Below, in pieces: positions 18,084 through 26,160 of a DNA stretch of 64,000 nt. The position numbers were made by a program, and so were the translations under genes. The notes under the pieces were generated by a model. That model was not told where the DNA came from, searched no databases, and worked only from the letters and a program-made list of their open reading frames with translations. Source of the DNA: Chelatococcus composti. Lineage in GTDB: Bacteria; Pseudomonadota; Alphaproteobacteria; Rhizobiales; Beijerinckiaceae. Where the stretch lies: contig NZ_JACHEH010000005.1 in assembly GCF_014201415.1 (NCBI RefSeq), forward strand, positions 248,001-312,000, in the 5' to 3' direction. Within the stretch, counting starts at the first letter, position 1. Each line of letters starts with the position of its first letter.

Positions 18084-18128
18084 CCGGGAGCTGCGACTGC
18101 TCCCGGCCGGGCGGGAGGCCGCCCGGCC
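18084..18128 (+). promoter_or_regulatory. Tandem hairpins between binding-protein and ATPase genes
   Basis: CCGGGAG (18084-18090) pairs with CTCCCGG (18100-18106), and GGCCGGGCGG (18105-18114) pairs perfectly with CCGCCCGGCC (18119-18128) around a four-base loop. The two stems share bases 18105-18106, so they compete slightly. Such structures after a binding-protein gene usually stabilise its mRNA and lower expression of the membrane components. Confidence 0.55.
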
Positions 18129-18158
18129 CATCGGCTGGCAAGCGAGAGCGGGTAAGAC

Positions 18159-19676
18159 ATGGCTACGGCTGTTCCGGGCGCCGCGGCAGCGCCCCGGCCC
18201 CTCCTGTCGCTGAGCGACGTCAGCGTCACCTTCGGGGGTGTCCAGGCGCTGAAGGGCGTTTCCTTCGAGGTGATGCCCGGTGAGGTGCACTGTCTCGCCG
18301 GCGAGAACGGCTCGGGCAAGAGCACGCTCATCAAGGTCATTACCGGTGTCTACCGGCCGGACGGGGTGGCGCGCATCACCTTCGACGGCGTGGTCTACGA
18401 TCACATGACCCCGGTGGCCGCGCAGGCCGCCGGCATCCGCGTCATCTGGCAGGATCTCGCCCTCTTCCCGGAAATGACCGTGGCCGAGAACATCGCCTTC
18501 CAGGAAGTGGTCGGCGCCCGCCCGCGCCTCGTCGACCACAGGGCGATGCGCGAGACGGCGCGCCGCGTGCTCGCCCGGCTCGGCACCAGCCTCGATCTCG
18601 ACCTGCCGCTGCGGGACTATTCCATCGCCCGTCGGCAGATCGTCGCCATCGCCCGCGCGCTCGTCGGCGAGGCGAAGATCATCTTCATGGACGAGCCGAC
18701 GGCCTCCCTGACGCAGGCGGAGACGAGGCACCTCCTCGACATCGTGCGCACCCTCTCGCGCGAGGGGATCGCGGTCGTCTTCGTCAGCCATCGCCTCGCC
18801 GAGGTCATCGAGGTCTCGGACCGGATAACGGTGCTGCGCGACGGGCGCCTTGTTGGCGTCTATCCGGCCAAGGAGATGACCCCCTCGCGCATCACGGAGC
18901 TGATGACGGGCCGCACCTTCGACACCAACGTGCGCGCCCGCTCCCGTGCCGGGGCGCCTGCCGTGCTCACGGTGGAGGGTCTCACCCGGCGCGGCGAGTT
19001 CGAGAACGTTTCGCTCGAGGTGCGGCGCGGGGAGACACTCGGCATCACGGGCCTGCTCGGCGCCGGGCGCACCGAGCTGGCGCTCACGCTCTTCGGCATG
19101 CGCCGCCCGCATGCGGGCACCATCCGTCTCGACGGCGAGCCGGTGCGCTTCGCCTCCAACCGGGATGCGATCCGCGCCGGCATCGCCTACCTGTCGGAGG
19201 ACCGGCTGGCGCTCGGGCTCATCCAGCCCCAGTCCATCGCCGACAATCTCGTCGTCGCCTCCCTTGACCGGATCATCCGCGGCGGGCTCATCTCGCGGCG
19301 CCGGAAGGAGGAGCTTGTCTCCCGCTGGATCAGCGAGCTCGGCATCAGGATCGGCCGGCCGGAGGATGCCGTCTCGACGCTCTCGGGCGGCAACCAGCAG
19401 CGCGTCGCCATCGCAAAGTGGCTCGCCACCGACCCGCGCCTGCTCATCCTCGATGCGCCGACCGTGGGGGTCGACGTCGGGGCCCGCGCCGGCATCTTCG
19501 ACATCGTCGCGCGGCTGGCAGAGGAGGGGCTCGCCATCATCCTCATCTCCGACGAGCTGCCGGAGGTCTACTACAACGCCGACCGGGTGCTGCACTTGGC
19601 CCGCGGACGCATCGTCGGCGAATACGACCCGCGCAGCATCACGCTGCCGGAGCTGGAGGCGGCGGTCTATGCTTAG
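18159..19676 (+). CDS. Sugar ABC transporter ATP-binding protein (RbsA-like, two ATPase domains)
   Basis: This 505-residue protein has two ABC domains, as in RbsA/XylG. The first has Walker A GENGSGKS near residue 50 and Walker B IIFMDEPTA; its signature motif is degenerate (DYSIARRQ), as is common in the first half of RbsA-type proteins. The second half lacks a normal Walker A (GLLGAGRTE instead) but has the canonical LSGGNQQ signature and LLILDAPTVGVD. This asymmetry is normal for the family. Its stop overlaps the next gene's start by eight bases. Confidence 0.93.
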   Translation: MATAVPGAAAAPRPLLSLSDVSVTFGGVQALKGVSFEVMPGEVHCLAGENGSGKSTLIKVITGVYRPDGVARITFDGVVYDHMTPVAAQAAGIRVIWQDLALFPEMTVAENIAFQEVVGARPRLVDHRAMRETARRVLARLGTSLDLDLPLRDYSIARRQIVAIARALVGEAKIIFMDEPTASLTQAETRHLLDIVRTLSREGIAVVFVSHRLAEVIEVSDRITVLRDGRLVGVYPAKEMTPSRITELMTGRTFDTNVRARSRAGAPAVLTVEGLTRRGEFENVSLEVRRGETLGITGLLGAGRTELALTLFGMRRPHAGTIRLDGEPVRFASNRDAIRAGIAYLSEDRLALGLIQPQSIADNLVVASLDRIIRGGLISRRRKEELVSRWISELGIRIGRPEDAVSTLSGGNQQRVAIAKWLATDPRLLILDAPTVGVDVGARAGIFDIVARLAEEGLAIILISDELPEVYYNADRVLHLARGRIVGEYDPRSITLPELEAAVYA

Positions 19677-20670
19677 GAAGCTTCAGACCCAGGCCACCGA
19701 GATGGTGCTGCTCGCAGTGATCGCGGCGATCTGCCTCGTCCTGTCGCTGGCGAGCGACCGCTTCTTCACGCTCGTCAACCTGTTTGACCTCCTCAACGCC
19801 AGCGCCGTCAACATCATCTTCGCGGTCGGCCTGCTCGTGGTGCTGATCGCGGGCGGCATCGACATCTCCTTCGCCGTCGCGGCCTCGGTGGTCCAGTACC
19901 TGACGGCGCTCGCGCTGGCCCGGATCGGCGGCGGCGGATGGGCGAGCGGCCTGCTCATCGCCGGTTCCATCGGCATCCTGCTCGGCGCCTTCAACGCCTT
20001 CCTCATCCACCGCTTCCGCATCATCTCCATCGTCGTCACCATCGCCACCTTCAACATCTACTTCGGCCTGCTGATGTTCTTCACGCGGGGGGTGTCGATC
20101 TACGACCTGCCGGACTGGTGGACGGAAAAGGTCATTCTCTTCGAGCGGCAGATGGCGGATGGCAGCTGGGCGGAGCTGCGGCTGCCGGTGCTGGTCATGG
20201 CCCTGTGCGTCGTCGCCACCTGGGCGCTCATCCGCCACACCACAACGGGGCGCCAGCTTTATGCCTTCGGCGACAATCCTGAGGGGGCGCGCCGCTTCGG
20301 CATCTCCGTCGCCGCCATGCAGTTCATCGCCTTCGGCTGGCTTGGTCTGATGGCCGGCATTGGCGGCCTCGTGCAGGCCCATTATGCGCAGGAGGTGGTG
20401 CCCAACGCGCTCTACGGGCGTGAGCTCGACGTGCTGGCCGCAGTCGTCCTCGGCGGGGCGCGGCTCGGCGGGGGGCGGGGCTCCGTGCTCGGCTGTGTGC
20501 TGGGGGTGCTGCTCGTCGCCATCGTGCAGAACGGGCTCAACCTGCTCGGAGCCTCGCCCTACGCTTTCCGCATGATCATCGGCGTCATCATCCTCGTCGC
20601 CATCACCTTGTCCAATGCGCAGGTCGGCAAGCTGCTGGCCCCGCGCCGTGAGGGAAGGGCGGCGCCATGA
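19669..20670 (+). CDS. Sugar ABC transporter permease 1 (RbsC-like)
   Basis: This 333-residue polytopic inner-membrane protein of the BPD_transp_2 group begins at the ATG overlapping the ATPase stop. It shows eight to ten hydrophobic segments and the family's VLIAGGIDISF loop near the N-terminus (VxxxGGxDLS in RbsC). The conserved cytoplasmic AFGDNPEGARRFGIS loop, which contacts the ATPase, and AAVVLGGARLGGGRGS near the C-terminus are also present. It probably pairs with the next gene product as a heterodimeric channel. Confidence 0.92.
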   Translation: MLRKLQTQATEMVLLAVIAAICLVLSLASDRFFTLVNLFDLLNASAVNIIFAVGLLVVLIAGGIDISFAVAASVVQYLTALALARIGGGGWASGLLIAGSIGILLGAFNAFLIHRFRIISIVVTIATFNIYFGLLMFFTRGVSIYDLPDWWTEKVILFERQMADGSWAELRLPVLVMALCVVATWALIRHTTTGRQLYAFGDNPEGARRFGISVAAMQFIAFGWLGLMAGIGGLVQAHYAQEVVPNALYGRELDVLAAVVLGGARLGGGRGSVLGCVLGVLLVAIVQNGLNLLGASPYAFRMIIGVIILVAITLSNAQVGKLLAPRREGRAAP

Positions 20671-21683
20671 CCTCTCCCTTCCTCGTCCTGCCCCTCAGGC
20701 GCCCACAGCAGGGCCTGAGCGCCGACCTCGCCGGGCCGCTCGCCGCCTTCGTCCTGGTGATGCTGGTCTTCAGCCTGGCGACGCCGCGCTTCCTGTCGTC
20801 GGCCACCTTCGGCTCCGTCGCCTTCCAGTTGCCGGAGCTCGGCCTGCTGACGCTCGCCATGCTGCTGCCGATCCTCACCGGCGGGCTCAACCTTGCCATC
20901 ACCTTCACCGCCAACATCGCCGGGCTGACGGTCGCCTGGGTGCTGCACCGGAACGGCGGGGTCGATGCGGGCCCGGCAGCCTTCGCGCTCGGGGTTGTGC
21001 TGGCGCTGGCGGCGGGGGCGGCGAGCGGTCTCGTCATGGGGCTCGTCATCGCCTTCTCCCGCGCCCACCCGATCCTCGTGACGCTGGCGATGATGATCTT
21101 CCTGCGCGGGCTCGGCGAGTTCCTGACGCGCGGCGGTGACATCTCCGGCTTTCCGGCCTTCATCCGGCCATTCGGGCACGGGTCTGTCCTCGGTGTGCCG
21201 GTGCCGCTCGTCGTTTTCCTCGCCTGCGCGGGGCTGTGGCACCTGCTGCTGTCGCGCACGCGGCTCGGCTTCAACATCTACATGATCGGCTCGAACATCG
21301 CCGCCGCCCGCTATTCCGGCGTCGACACGCGCAAGGTCATCGTTCTCGTCTACACGCTCTCGGGCCTCATGTGCTCGGTCGCGGGCATCATCATGCTGGC
21401 GCGCTTCAACTCCGTGCGTGTGGGCCACGGCGAGGCCTATCTGCTCATCACCGTGCTCGCCTGTTTCCTCGGCGGCGTCGACCCCTTCGGCGGCTTCGGC
21501 CGGGCAATTCCGGTCGTCGTGGCGCTCGTCGTCCTGCAGCTCCTGTCGTCCGGGCTCAATCTCCTCGGCGCCAGCCAGCATCTGGCGACGGCCGTCTGGG
21601 GCATGCTGCTGGTGGCGGTGATGATCCTGCGCTGGCTGGCGGGGCAGGCGGTGGCACGCATCGAACGACGAAGACGGAGGTAG
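20667..21683 (+). CDS. Sugar ABC transporter permease 2 (RbsC-like)
   Basis: This is the second permease of the same system, 338 residues, overlapping the first by ATGA at 20667-20670. It shares the family pattern: LLPILTGGLNLAITF in place of the GGxDLS loop, MIGSNIAAARYSGVDTRKV as the ATPase-contact loop, and a C-terminal LGGVDPFGGFGRAIP segment. Two different RbsC-type permeases in one operon indicate a heterodimer, as in rhamnose (RhaPQ) and AI-2 (LsrCD) importers, rather than the ribose homodimer. Confidence 0.92.
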   Translation: MTSPFLVLPLRRPQQGLSADLAGPLAAFVLVMLVFSLATPRFLSSATFGSVAFQLPELGLLTLAMLLPILTGGLNLAITFTANIAGLTVAWVLHRNGGVDAGPAAFALGVVLALAAGAASGLVMGLVIAFSRAHPILVTLAMMIFLRGLGEFLTRGGDISGFPAFIRPFGHGSVLGVPVPLVVFLACAGLWHLLLSRTRLGFNIYMIGSNIAAARYSGVDTRKVIVLVYTLSGLMCSVAGIIMLARFNSVRVGHGEAYLLITVLACFLGGVDPFGGFGRAIPVVVALVVLQLLSSGLNLLGASQHLATAVWGMLLVAVMILRWLAGQAVARIERRRRR

Positions 21684-21685
21684 CC

Positions 21686-22534
21686 ATGCAGGGATTCGGC
21701 GTCCACACGAGCATGTGGACCATGACCTGGGACCGGGCCGGGGCCGAGCGGGCAGTCGCCGCCGCAAAGTCCTATGGCGTGGATTTCATCGAGATCGCGC
21801 TGCTCAACGCGCCGGCGGTTGATGCCGCGCATTCGCGCGCACTGCTCGAGAAGGCCGGCCTGAGGGCCGTCTGCTCGCTCGGCCTGCCGGAGCATGCCTG
21901 GGCCTCGCGCCGGCCCGAGGCGGCGATCGACTATCTCAAGGTTGCCATTGACAAGACGGCGGACATCGGCGCCGAGGCGCTGTCGGGCGTCATCTTCGGC
22001 GGTATCGGCGAGCGCACCGGTGTGCCGCCGACCCAGCAGGAATACGACAACATCGCCCGTGCGCTGACGGCCGCCGCCAGGCATGCCAAGGCCCGCGGCA
22101 TCGAGCTCGGCATCGAGGCGGTCAACCGCTACGAAAACCATCTCATCAACACCGCGCGGCAGGCGGTGGAGATGGTGGAGCGCATCGGCGCCGACAACAT
22201 CTTCGTCCACCTCGATACCTACCACATGAACATCGAGGAGAAGGGCGCTGCTAACGGCATCCTCGATGCGCGCGAGCATCTCAAGTACATCCACATGTCC
22301 GAGAGCGACCGCGGCACGCCCGGCTGCGGCAACGTGCCATGGGACGAGATCTGCGCCACGCTGGCGGCCATCGGCTTCCGCGGCGGCCTCGCCATGGAGA
22401 GCTTCATCAACATGCCGCCGGAGGTGGCCTACGGTCTCGCCGTCTGGCGGCCGGTGGCGAAGGACGAGGCCGAGGTGATGGGCAACGGCCTGCCCTTCCT
22501 GCGCAACAAGGCTCGCCAATACGGCCTGATCTGA
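21686..22534 (+). CDS. Ketose 3-epimerase (D-tagatose/D-allulose 3-epimerase family)
   Basis: This 282-residue TIM-barrel enzyme epimerises a free ketose at C3. The metal-binding residues can be placed exactly: Glu144 (LGIEAVNRYEN), Asp177 (HLDTYHMNIEE), His203 (YIHMSESDRG) and Glu238 (AMESFIN). Their spacing matches that of the characterised tagatose 3-epimerase quartet (152/185/211/246 by my recollection) with a constant offset of eight. ENHLINTA and HMNIEE are typical of this family rather than of generic xylose-isomerase-like proteins. It starts two bases after the second permease, followed by kinase and aldolase genes, so it likely converts the imported ketose to the one the kinase accepts. 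Confidence 0.85.
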   Translation: MQGFGVHTSMWTMTWDRAGAERAVAAAKSYGVDFIEIALLNAPAVDAAHSRALLEKAGLRAVCSLGLPEHAWASRRPEAAIDYLKVAIDKTADIGAEALSGVIFGGIGERTGVPPTQQEYDNIARALTAAARHAKARGIELGIEAVNRYENHLINTARQAVEMVERIGADNIFVHLDTYHMNIEEKGAANGILDAREHLKYIHMSESDRGTPGCGNVPWDEICATLAAIGFRGGLAMESFINMPPEVAYGLAVWRPVAKDEAEVMGNGLPFLRNKARQYGLI

Positions 22535-22546
22535 CGGAGGGCCGGG

Positions 22547-23983
22547 ATGGCCGGGATGCGCTCCGATGACGTCTTGGCGGTATTCGACGTCGGCAAGACG
22601 AACATCAAGCTGAGCGCGGTCGATGCCGGCGGCCGCGTGCTCGAGACGCTGAGCCTCGCCAACCCGGTGCGGGAGGGCCCGCCGTGGCGGCATCACGACC
22701 TTGCCGCCATCCGCGCATGGCTGTTCGACGGGCTCGGGGCGCTTGCAAGGCGCCATGCGCTCGCCGGGTTCGTGCCGGCGGGGCACGGCTCCGGCGGCGT
22801 CCTGGTGTGGGACGATCCCGACATGGGCGGCGACGGAGCGGCCCTGCCGATGATCGACTACGAGCAGCCACTGCCGGAGGAGGTACGCCGCGCCTATGCA
22901 ACGCTCGCCGGCCCCTTCTTCGACCGCGGCAGCGCGCTGATGCACGGGGCGACCCATCAGGCGCGTCAGCTTTTCTGGATGGAGCGTGAGGCGCCGCAGG
23001 CGGTTGCCTCGGCCAGGTGGTATCTTGGCATTCCGCAGTACTGGGCGTGGGTCATGTCGGGCGTTGCCGTGTCCGAGGCGAGCGTGCTCGGCGCCCAGTC
23101 GCACCTGTGGAACGTGCCCGAGCGGCGCTGGGCCGCCATCGTTCCGGCGCGCGGCTGGGGCCGGCTGATGCCGCCCTTCGCCAGGGCCTGGGAAAGGGTT
23201 GGCAGCATCCGGCCGGCGCTTGCGGCCCGCCATGGCCTGCCGCCGGCTCTCGCCGTCTTCGCCGGTGGCCACGACAGCAGCGTGAACTTCTACCGCTACC
23301 AGGCGGCGGGCCTGCGCGAGGCGACGGTCATCTCCACCGGCACCTGGATCGTCGGGCTGTCGGGCACGACGCCGCTCGAGATGCTCGACGAGCATCGCGG
23401 CATGACCTGCAACAGCGACGTCTTCGGCGCTCCGCTCGGCGGTGTTCTCAGCATGGGCGGGCGGGAATACGCGGCGATCGCCGGGCCGGACGCGCCGCAG
23501 GTGCCCGTCGCCGTCGAGACGGCTGCCCGCCTTGCGGCGCGCGGCACGATGGCTCTGCCCTCCTTCGGCGACAGCGACAGCCTGTTTCCCGGCAGTGCCG
23601 GGCGCGGCCGCATTCTCGGCGAGCCGCCGGCGACGGCCGCCGAACGCAAGGCCCTCGCCGTGCTCTACTGCGCCCTGCTGACGGCCGAATGCCTCGCCGC
23701 GCTGGGGCCGGGCAGGGAGGTGGTCCTCGACGGCAGCTTCGTGCGCGAGCCGCTCTATCCGGCGCTCGTCGGCGCCTTCGCGCCCGGCCGGCGCGTGCGC
23801 TTCAGCCTCGATGCCTATGGCGTGGCGGCCGGCGCGGCGCTGCTTGCCGGTCACGGCGCGCGCACGGAGCCTGTCCCCGTCGACCTCAGCGAGCCCGGCG
23901 CGCTGCCGCCGGTCTTCACTGCCTATGCGCAGCGCTGGCGCGCAGCGGTGCATCGCGACGCGCCGGCCCCAGCAGGATCGTGA
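22547..23983 (+). CDS. FGGY family carbohydrate kinase (rhamnulokinase/fuculokinase-like)
   Basis: This 478-residue sugar kinase of the actin/hexokinase fold has phosphate-1 motif DVGKTNIKLS at about residues 10-19, GHDSSVNFYR in the middle, and phosphate-2/adenosine segment STGTWIVGLSG. It belongs to the FGGY group that phosphorylates ketoses such as L-rhamnulose or L-fuculose at C1. It sits between the 3-epimerase and a class II aldolase, which fits ATP-dependent formation of a ketose 1-phosphate for aldol cleavage. The start is the first of two nearby ATGs, with GGAGGG upstream. Confidence 0.88.
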   Translation: MAGMRSDDVLAVFDVGKTNIKLSAVDAGGRVLETLSLANPVREGPPWRHHDLAAIRAWLFDGLGALARRHALAGFVPAGHGSGGVLVWDDPDMGGDGAALPMIDYEQPLPEEVRRAYATLAGPFFDRGSALMHGATHQARQLFWMEREAPQAVASARWYLGIPQYWAWVMSGVAVSEASVLGAQSHLWNVPERRWAAIVPARGWGRLMPPFARAWERVGSIRPALAARHGLPPALAVFAGGHDSSVNFYRYQAAGLREATVISTGTWIVGLSGTTPLEMLDEHRGMTCNSDVFGAPLGGVLSMGGREYAAIAGPDAPQVPVAVETAARLAARGTMALPSFGDSDSLFPGSAGRGRILGEPPATAAERKALAVLYCALLTAECLAALGPGREVVLDGSFVREPLYPALVGAFAPGRRVRFSLDAYGVAAGAALLAGHGARTEPVPVDLSEPGALPPVFTAYAQRWRAAVHRDAPAPAGS

Positions 23984-23997
23984 GAAAGGAGCCTTCC

Positions 23998-24699
23998 ATG
24001 GCAACGAGCGACACGCAGGCCCTGCGCCGCGAGATGGTGGACATCTGCCGGCGCATGAACGCGAGTGGCATCAACCAGGGCACGGCCGGCAACCTCTCCG
24101 TCCGCATCGACGGCGGCTTCCTGATCACGCCCTCGTCGCTGCCCTACGAGACGATGACACCGGAGGACATCGTGGAGATGGACTTCGACGGCACCTATGT
24201 CGGCCGCCGCCCGTCATCCGAATGGCGCTTCCACCGCGACATCCTGCGCAAGCGGGACGACGTCAACGTGGTGCTGCACTGCCATTCGGTCTATGCGACG
24301 ACGCTCGCCTGTCACTACAAGCGCATTCCCGCCTTCCACTACATGGTCGGCGTCGCCGGCGGCAACGACATCCGCTGCGCCGCCTATGCCACCTTCGGCA
24401 CGCAGGCGCTGTCCGACAACGCGCTCGCCGCGCTCGAGGGGAGGCTTGCCTGCCTCCTCGGCCAGCATGGCCAGATATCGCTCGGCAAGACGCTGGAGGC
24501 GGCGCTGTGGCTCGCCATCGAGGTGGAGACCCTGTCGCGGCTCTATGTGCAGGCGCTGACGCTGGGCGACCCGCCCATCCTGCCCGACGACGAGATGGAG
24601 CGGGTGATTGCCCAGATGCGCCGCATGAGCTATGGCCTTCCGCCCGAGGCCGACGGCGTCAATGACGTCGCCCGGCCCCGTGCCGGCAGCGCGTGCTAG
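23998..24699 (+). CDS. Class II (zinc) aldolase, L-fuculose-phosphate aldolase-like
   Basis: The 233-residue enzyme should cleave a ketose 1-phosphate to dihydroxyacetone phosphate and an aldehyde. Zinc ligands are visible: His94 and His96 (LHCHSVY) and His157 (GQHGQ), with the catalytic Glu75 in SSEWRFH. These match the FucA layout (92, 94, 155, 73) with a constant offset of two. The GNLSVR phosphate-binding loop lies near residue 30. An AAAGGAG ribosome-binding site precedes the ATG. It closes the sugar operon; no lactaldehyde or glycolaldehyde dehydrogenase gene follows, so the aldehyde product is handled elsewhere. Confidence 0.88.
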   Translation: MATSDTQALRREMVDICRRMNASGINQGTAGNLSVRIDGGFLITPSSLPYETMTPEDIVEMDFDGTYVGRRPSSEWRFHRDILRKRDDVNVVLHCHSVYATTLACHYKRIPAFHYMVGVAGGNDIRCAAYATFGTQALSDNALAALEGRLACLLGQHGQISLGKTLEAALWLAIEVETLSRLYVQALTLGDPPILPDDEMERVIAQMRRMSYGLPPEADGVNDVARPRAGSAC

Positions 24700-24725
24700 C
24701 CCCGTGCTGGCCGCTGGTTGCCCGC

Positions 24726-25613
24726 TCATTGGCGGACGAGCGGGACGAGGCCGGCGAGCTTGTCCGGGTTGCGCACGATGAAGACGTCGCTCGCCCGGCC
24801 CTCGGCATCGAAGCCGAAGGTCACCGCCGCGACGGGCACCGCACCTTCCGTGAGGATGAAGCCGAGCTGCCCGTTGATGGCGGCTTCCACCCAGCGATAG
24901 CTCTGCCACCAGTCGTGCAGCCGCTCGCCGACGAAGGCGAGCACGGCCTCGCGACCCACGATCGGGTCGCGCGCGGCCGCCGCCTTGCCGCCGCCGTCGG
25001 CGGTGATGCGGATGTCCTCGGTGAGGAGCTGTGCCAGGCGCGCCGTCGTTCCCTCGGTTACAGCGGTCTGGAAGGCGACGAGAAGTTCGCGCTGGCGCTC
25101 GGGCGGCGCCACGTGGCGCACAGCGGTGCTGCCCACCGCGGTCTTTGCCCGCGAGACGAGCTTGCGCACGGCAGGCTCCTGCATGTCCATCGCCTCGGCC
25201 ACTGCGGCATAGTCCATGCCGAAGATCTCGCGCAGCAGGTAGGCAGCCCGCTCCCGCGGCGTGAGGCGCTCCAGCATCAGGAGAAAGGCCGTCGTCAGCG
25301 TCGCCGCCATCTCATGGCTCTCGGCCGCTGCGTGCCCCACGGGGGTGTGTATCGGCTCCGGCAGCCAGGCGCCGGTGTACTCAACCCGCTTGCGGTGCGC
25401 AGAGCGCAGCATGTCGATGCAGCGGCGGGTGCAGGCGGCCGTCAGCCAGGCGGCCGGATTGTCGATCGCATCCGCATCTGCGAGGCGCCATTTCAGCCAC
25501 GTGTCCTGCACCGCGTCCTCGGCGTCGGCGCGCGAGCCAAGGAGGCGGTAGGCGAGGCCGAAAAGCCGCCGTCGCTCGTCCTCAAAGACCTTTTCGTGGG
25601 CGCCCGCGGCCAT
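24726..25613 (-). CDS. sigJ: ECF41-type RNA polymerase sigma factor (SigJ-like)
   Basis: This 295-residue sigma factor has sigma region 2 (EDERRRLFGLAYRLLGSRADAEDAVQDTWLKW) and region 4 (LTPRERAAYLLREIFGMDYAAVAEAM). A C-terminal SnoaL-like extension of about 100 residues replaces an anti-sigma factor. The extension contains the conserved DGGGK and the terminal NPDKL motif described for ECF41, where it modulates activity. Its ATG comes one base after the stop of the upstream CxxC-protein gene (TGA-G-ATG), so the two are translationally coupled. Linkage of ECF41 genes to carboxymuconolactone decarboxylase-like genes is a known pattern. Confidence 0.92.
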   Translation of the reverse strand: MAAGAHEKVFEDERRRLFGLAYRLLGSRADAEDAVQDTWLKWRLADADAIDNPAAWLTAACTRRCIDMLRSAHRKRVEYTGAWLPEPIHTPVGHAAAESHEMAATLTTAFLLMLERLTPRERAAYLLREIFGMDYAAVAEAMDMQEPAVRKLVSRAKTAVGSTAVRHVAPPERQRELLVAFQTAVTEGTTARLAQLLTEDIRITADGGGKAAAARDPIVGREAVLAFVGERLHDWWQSYRWVEAAINGQLGFILTEGAVPVAAVTFGFDAEGRASDVFIVRNPDKLAGLVPLVRQ

Positions 25614-25614
25614 C

Positions 25615-26046
25615 TCAGTGCCCCGAGACCTGGATGCGATTCCACAGGTTGATCATGGCCACGGTGGCCGTCAGCGCGCCGATCTCGGCCTCGGAGAAAT
25701 GCGCACGCAATCTGGCGCGCAGTGCGCCGAGCTCGCGGCGGTGGTCGAGCTGCGTCAGCGCCTCTGTCCAGGCGAGGGCGGCCTTCTCGCGCTCGGAAAA
25801 ATCCTTCGCCTGGTCCCAGACCACGATGCGGTCGAGCCGCTCGTTCGTCTCACCGTCCTGGCGCGCTTCGCGCGTGTGCATCTTCACGCAGAACGCGCAG
25901 CGGTTAATTTGTGAGGCCCGGAGTTGGACGAGGTGGTGGATCGTTCTGTCGAGACCGTGGCGGTCGATCACGGGATGCACGTTGCCGAGCGCCTCCAGCA
26001 CATCGGGAATGACCTGATCGTAACGCACGCTTCGTGTTTCAGTCAT
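25615..26046 (-). CDS. Carboxymuconolactone decarboxylase-family / AhpD-like protein
   Basis: This 143-residue helical protein of the CMD family has the redox motif Cys50-Ala-Phe-Cys53-x-x-x-His57, as in AhpD-type alkylhydroperoxidases, so peroxide or disulfide chemistry is more likely than lactone decarboxylation. The start is placed at the ATG at 26046 because AAGGAGA lies six bases upstream; a GTG five codons earlier would put that ribosome-binding site inside the gene. It is the first gene of a two-gene operon with the ECF41 sigma factor, behind an ECF41-like promoter, and is probably the sigma factor's main target. Confidence 0.88.
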   Translation of the reverse strand: MTETRSVRYDQVIPDVLEALGNVHPVIDRHGLDRTIHHLVQLRASQINRCAFCVKMHTREARQDGETNERLDRIVVWDQAKDFSEREKAALAWTEALTQLDHRRELGALRARLRAHFSEAEIGALTATVAMINLWNRIQVSGH

Positions 26047-26086
26047 CGTCGTCTCCTTCACGGCGAGTGTCGCCGGTCACTGAGAT

Positions 26087-26113
26087 GACGATCCGGCCCC
26101 TAGGTCTGTGACG
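26087..26113 (-). promoter_or_regulatory. ECF41-type promoter
   Basis: On the minus strand CGTCACA (26113-26107) and CGTC (26090-26087) are separated by exactly 16 bases. From memory the published ECF41 target is TGTCACA with CGTC at about this spacing; only the first base of the -35 differs. The -10 box lies about 40 bases upstream of the CMD-family start codon. It predicts autoregulation of the CMD-sigma pair. Confidence 0.65.
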
Positions 26114-26160
26114 TGCCTGCGCCTGCAGGCCGCAGATGCTGTGCGCGGTCGGCAGAGGGC

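Noticed and set aside
16886-18340. Upstream extension of the LacI-type frame to 852 codons
   Set aside because: The LacI helix-turn-helix begins right after Met at 16885; the extension is antisense to the binding-protein gene and crosses the operator.
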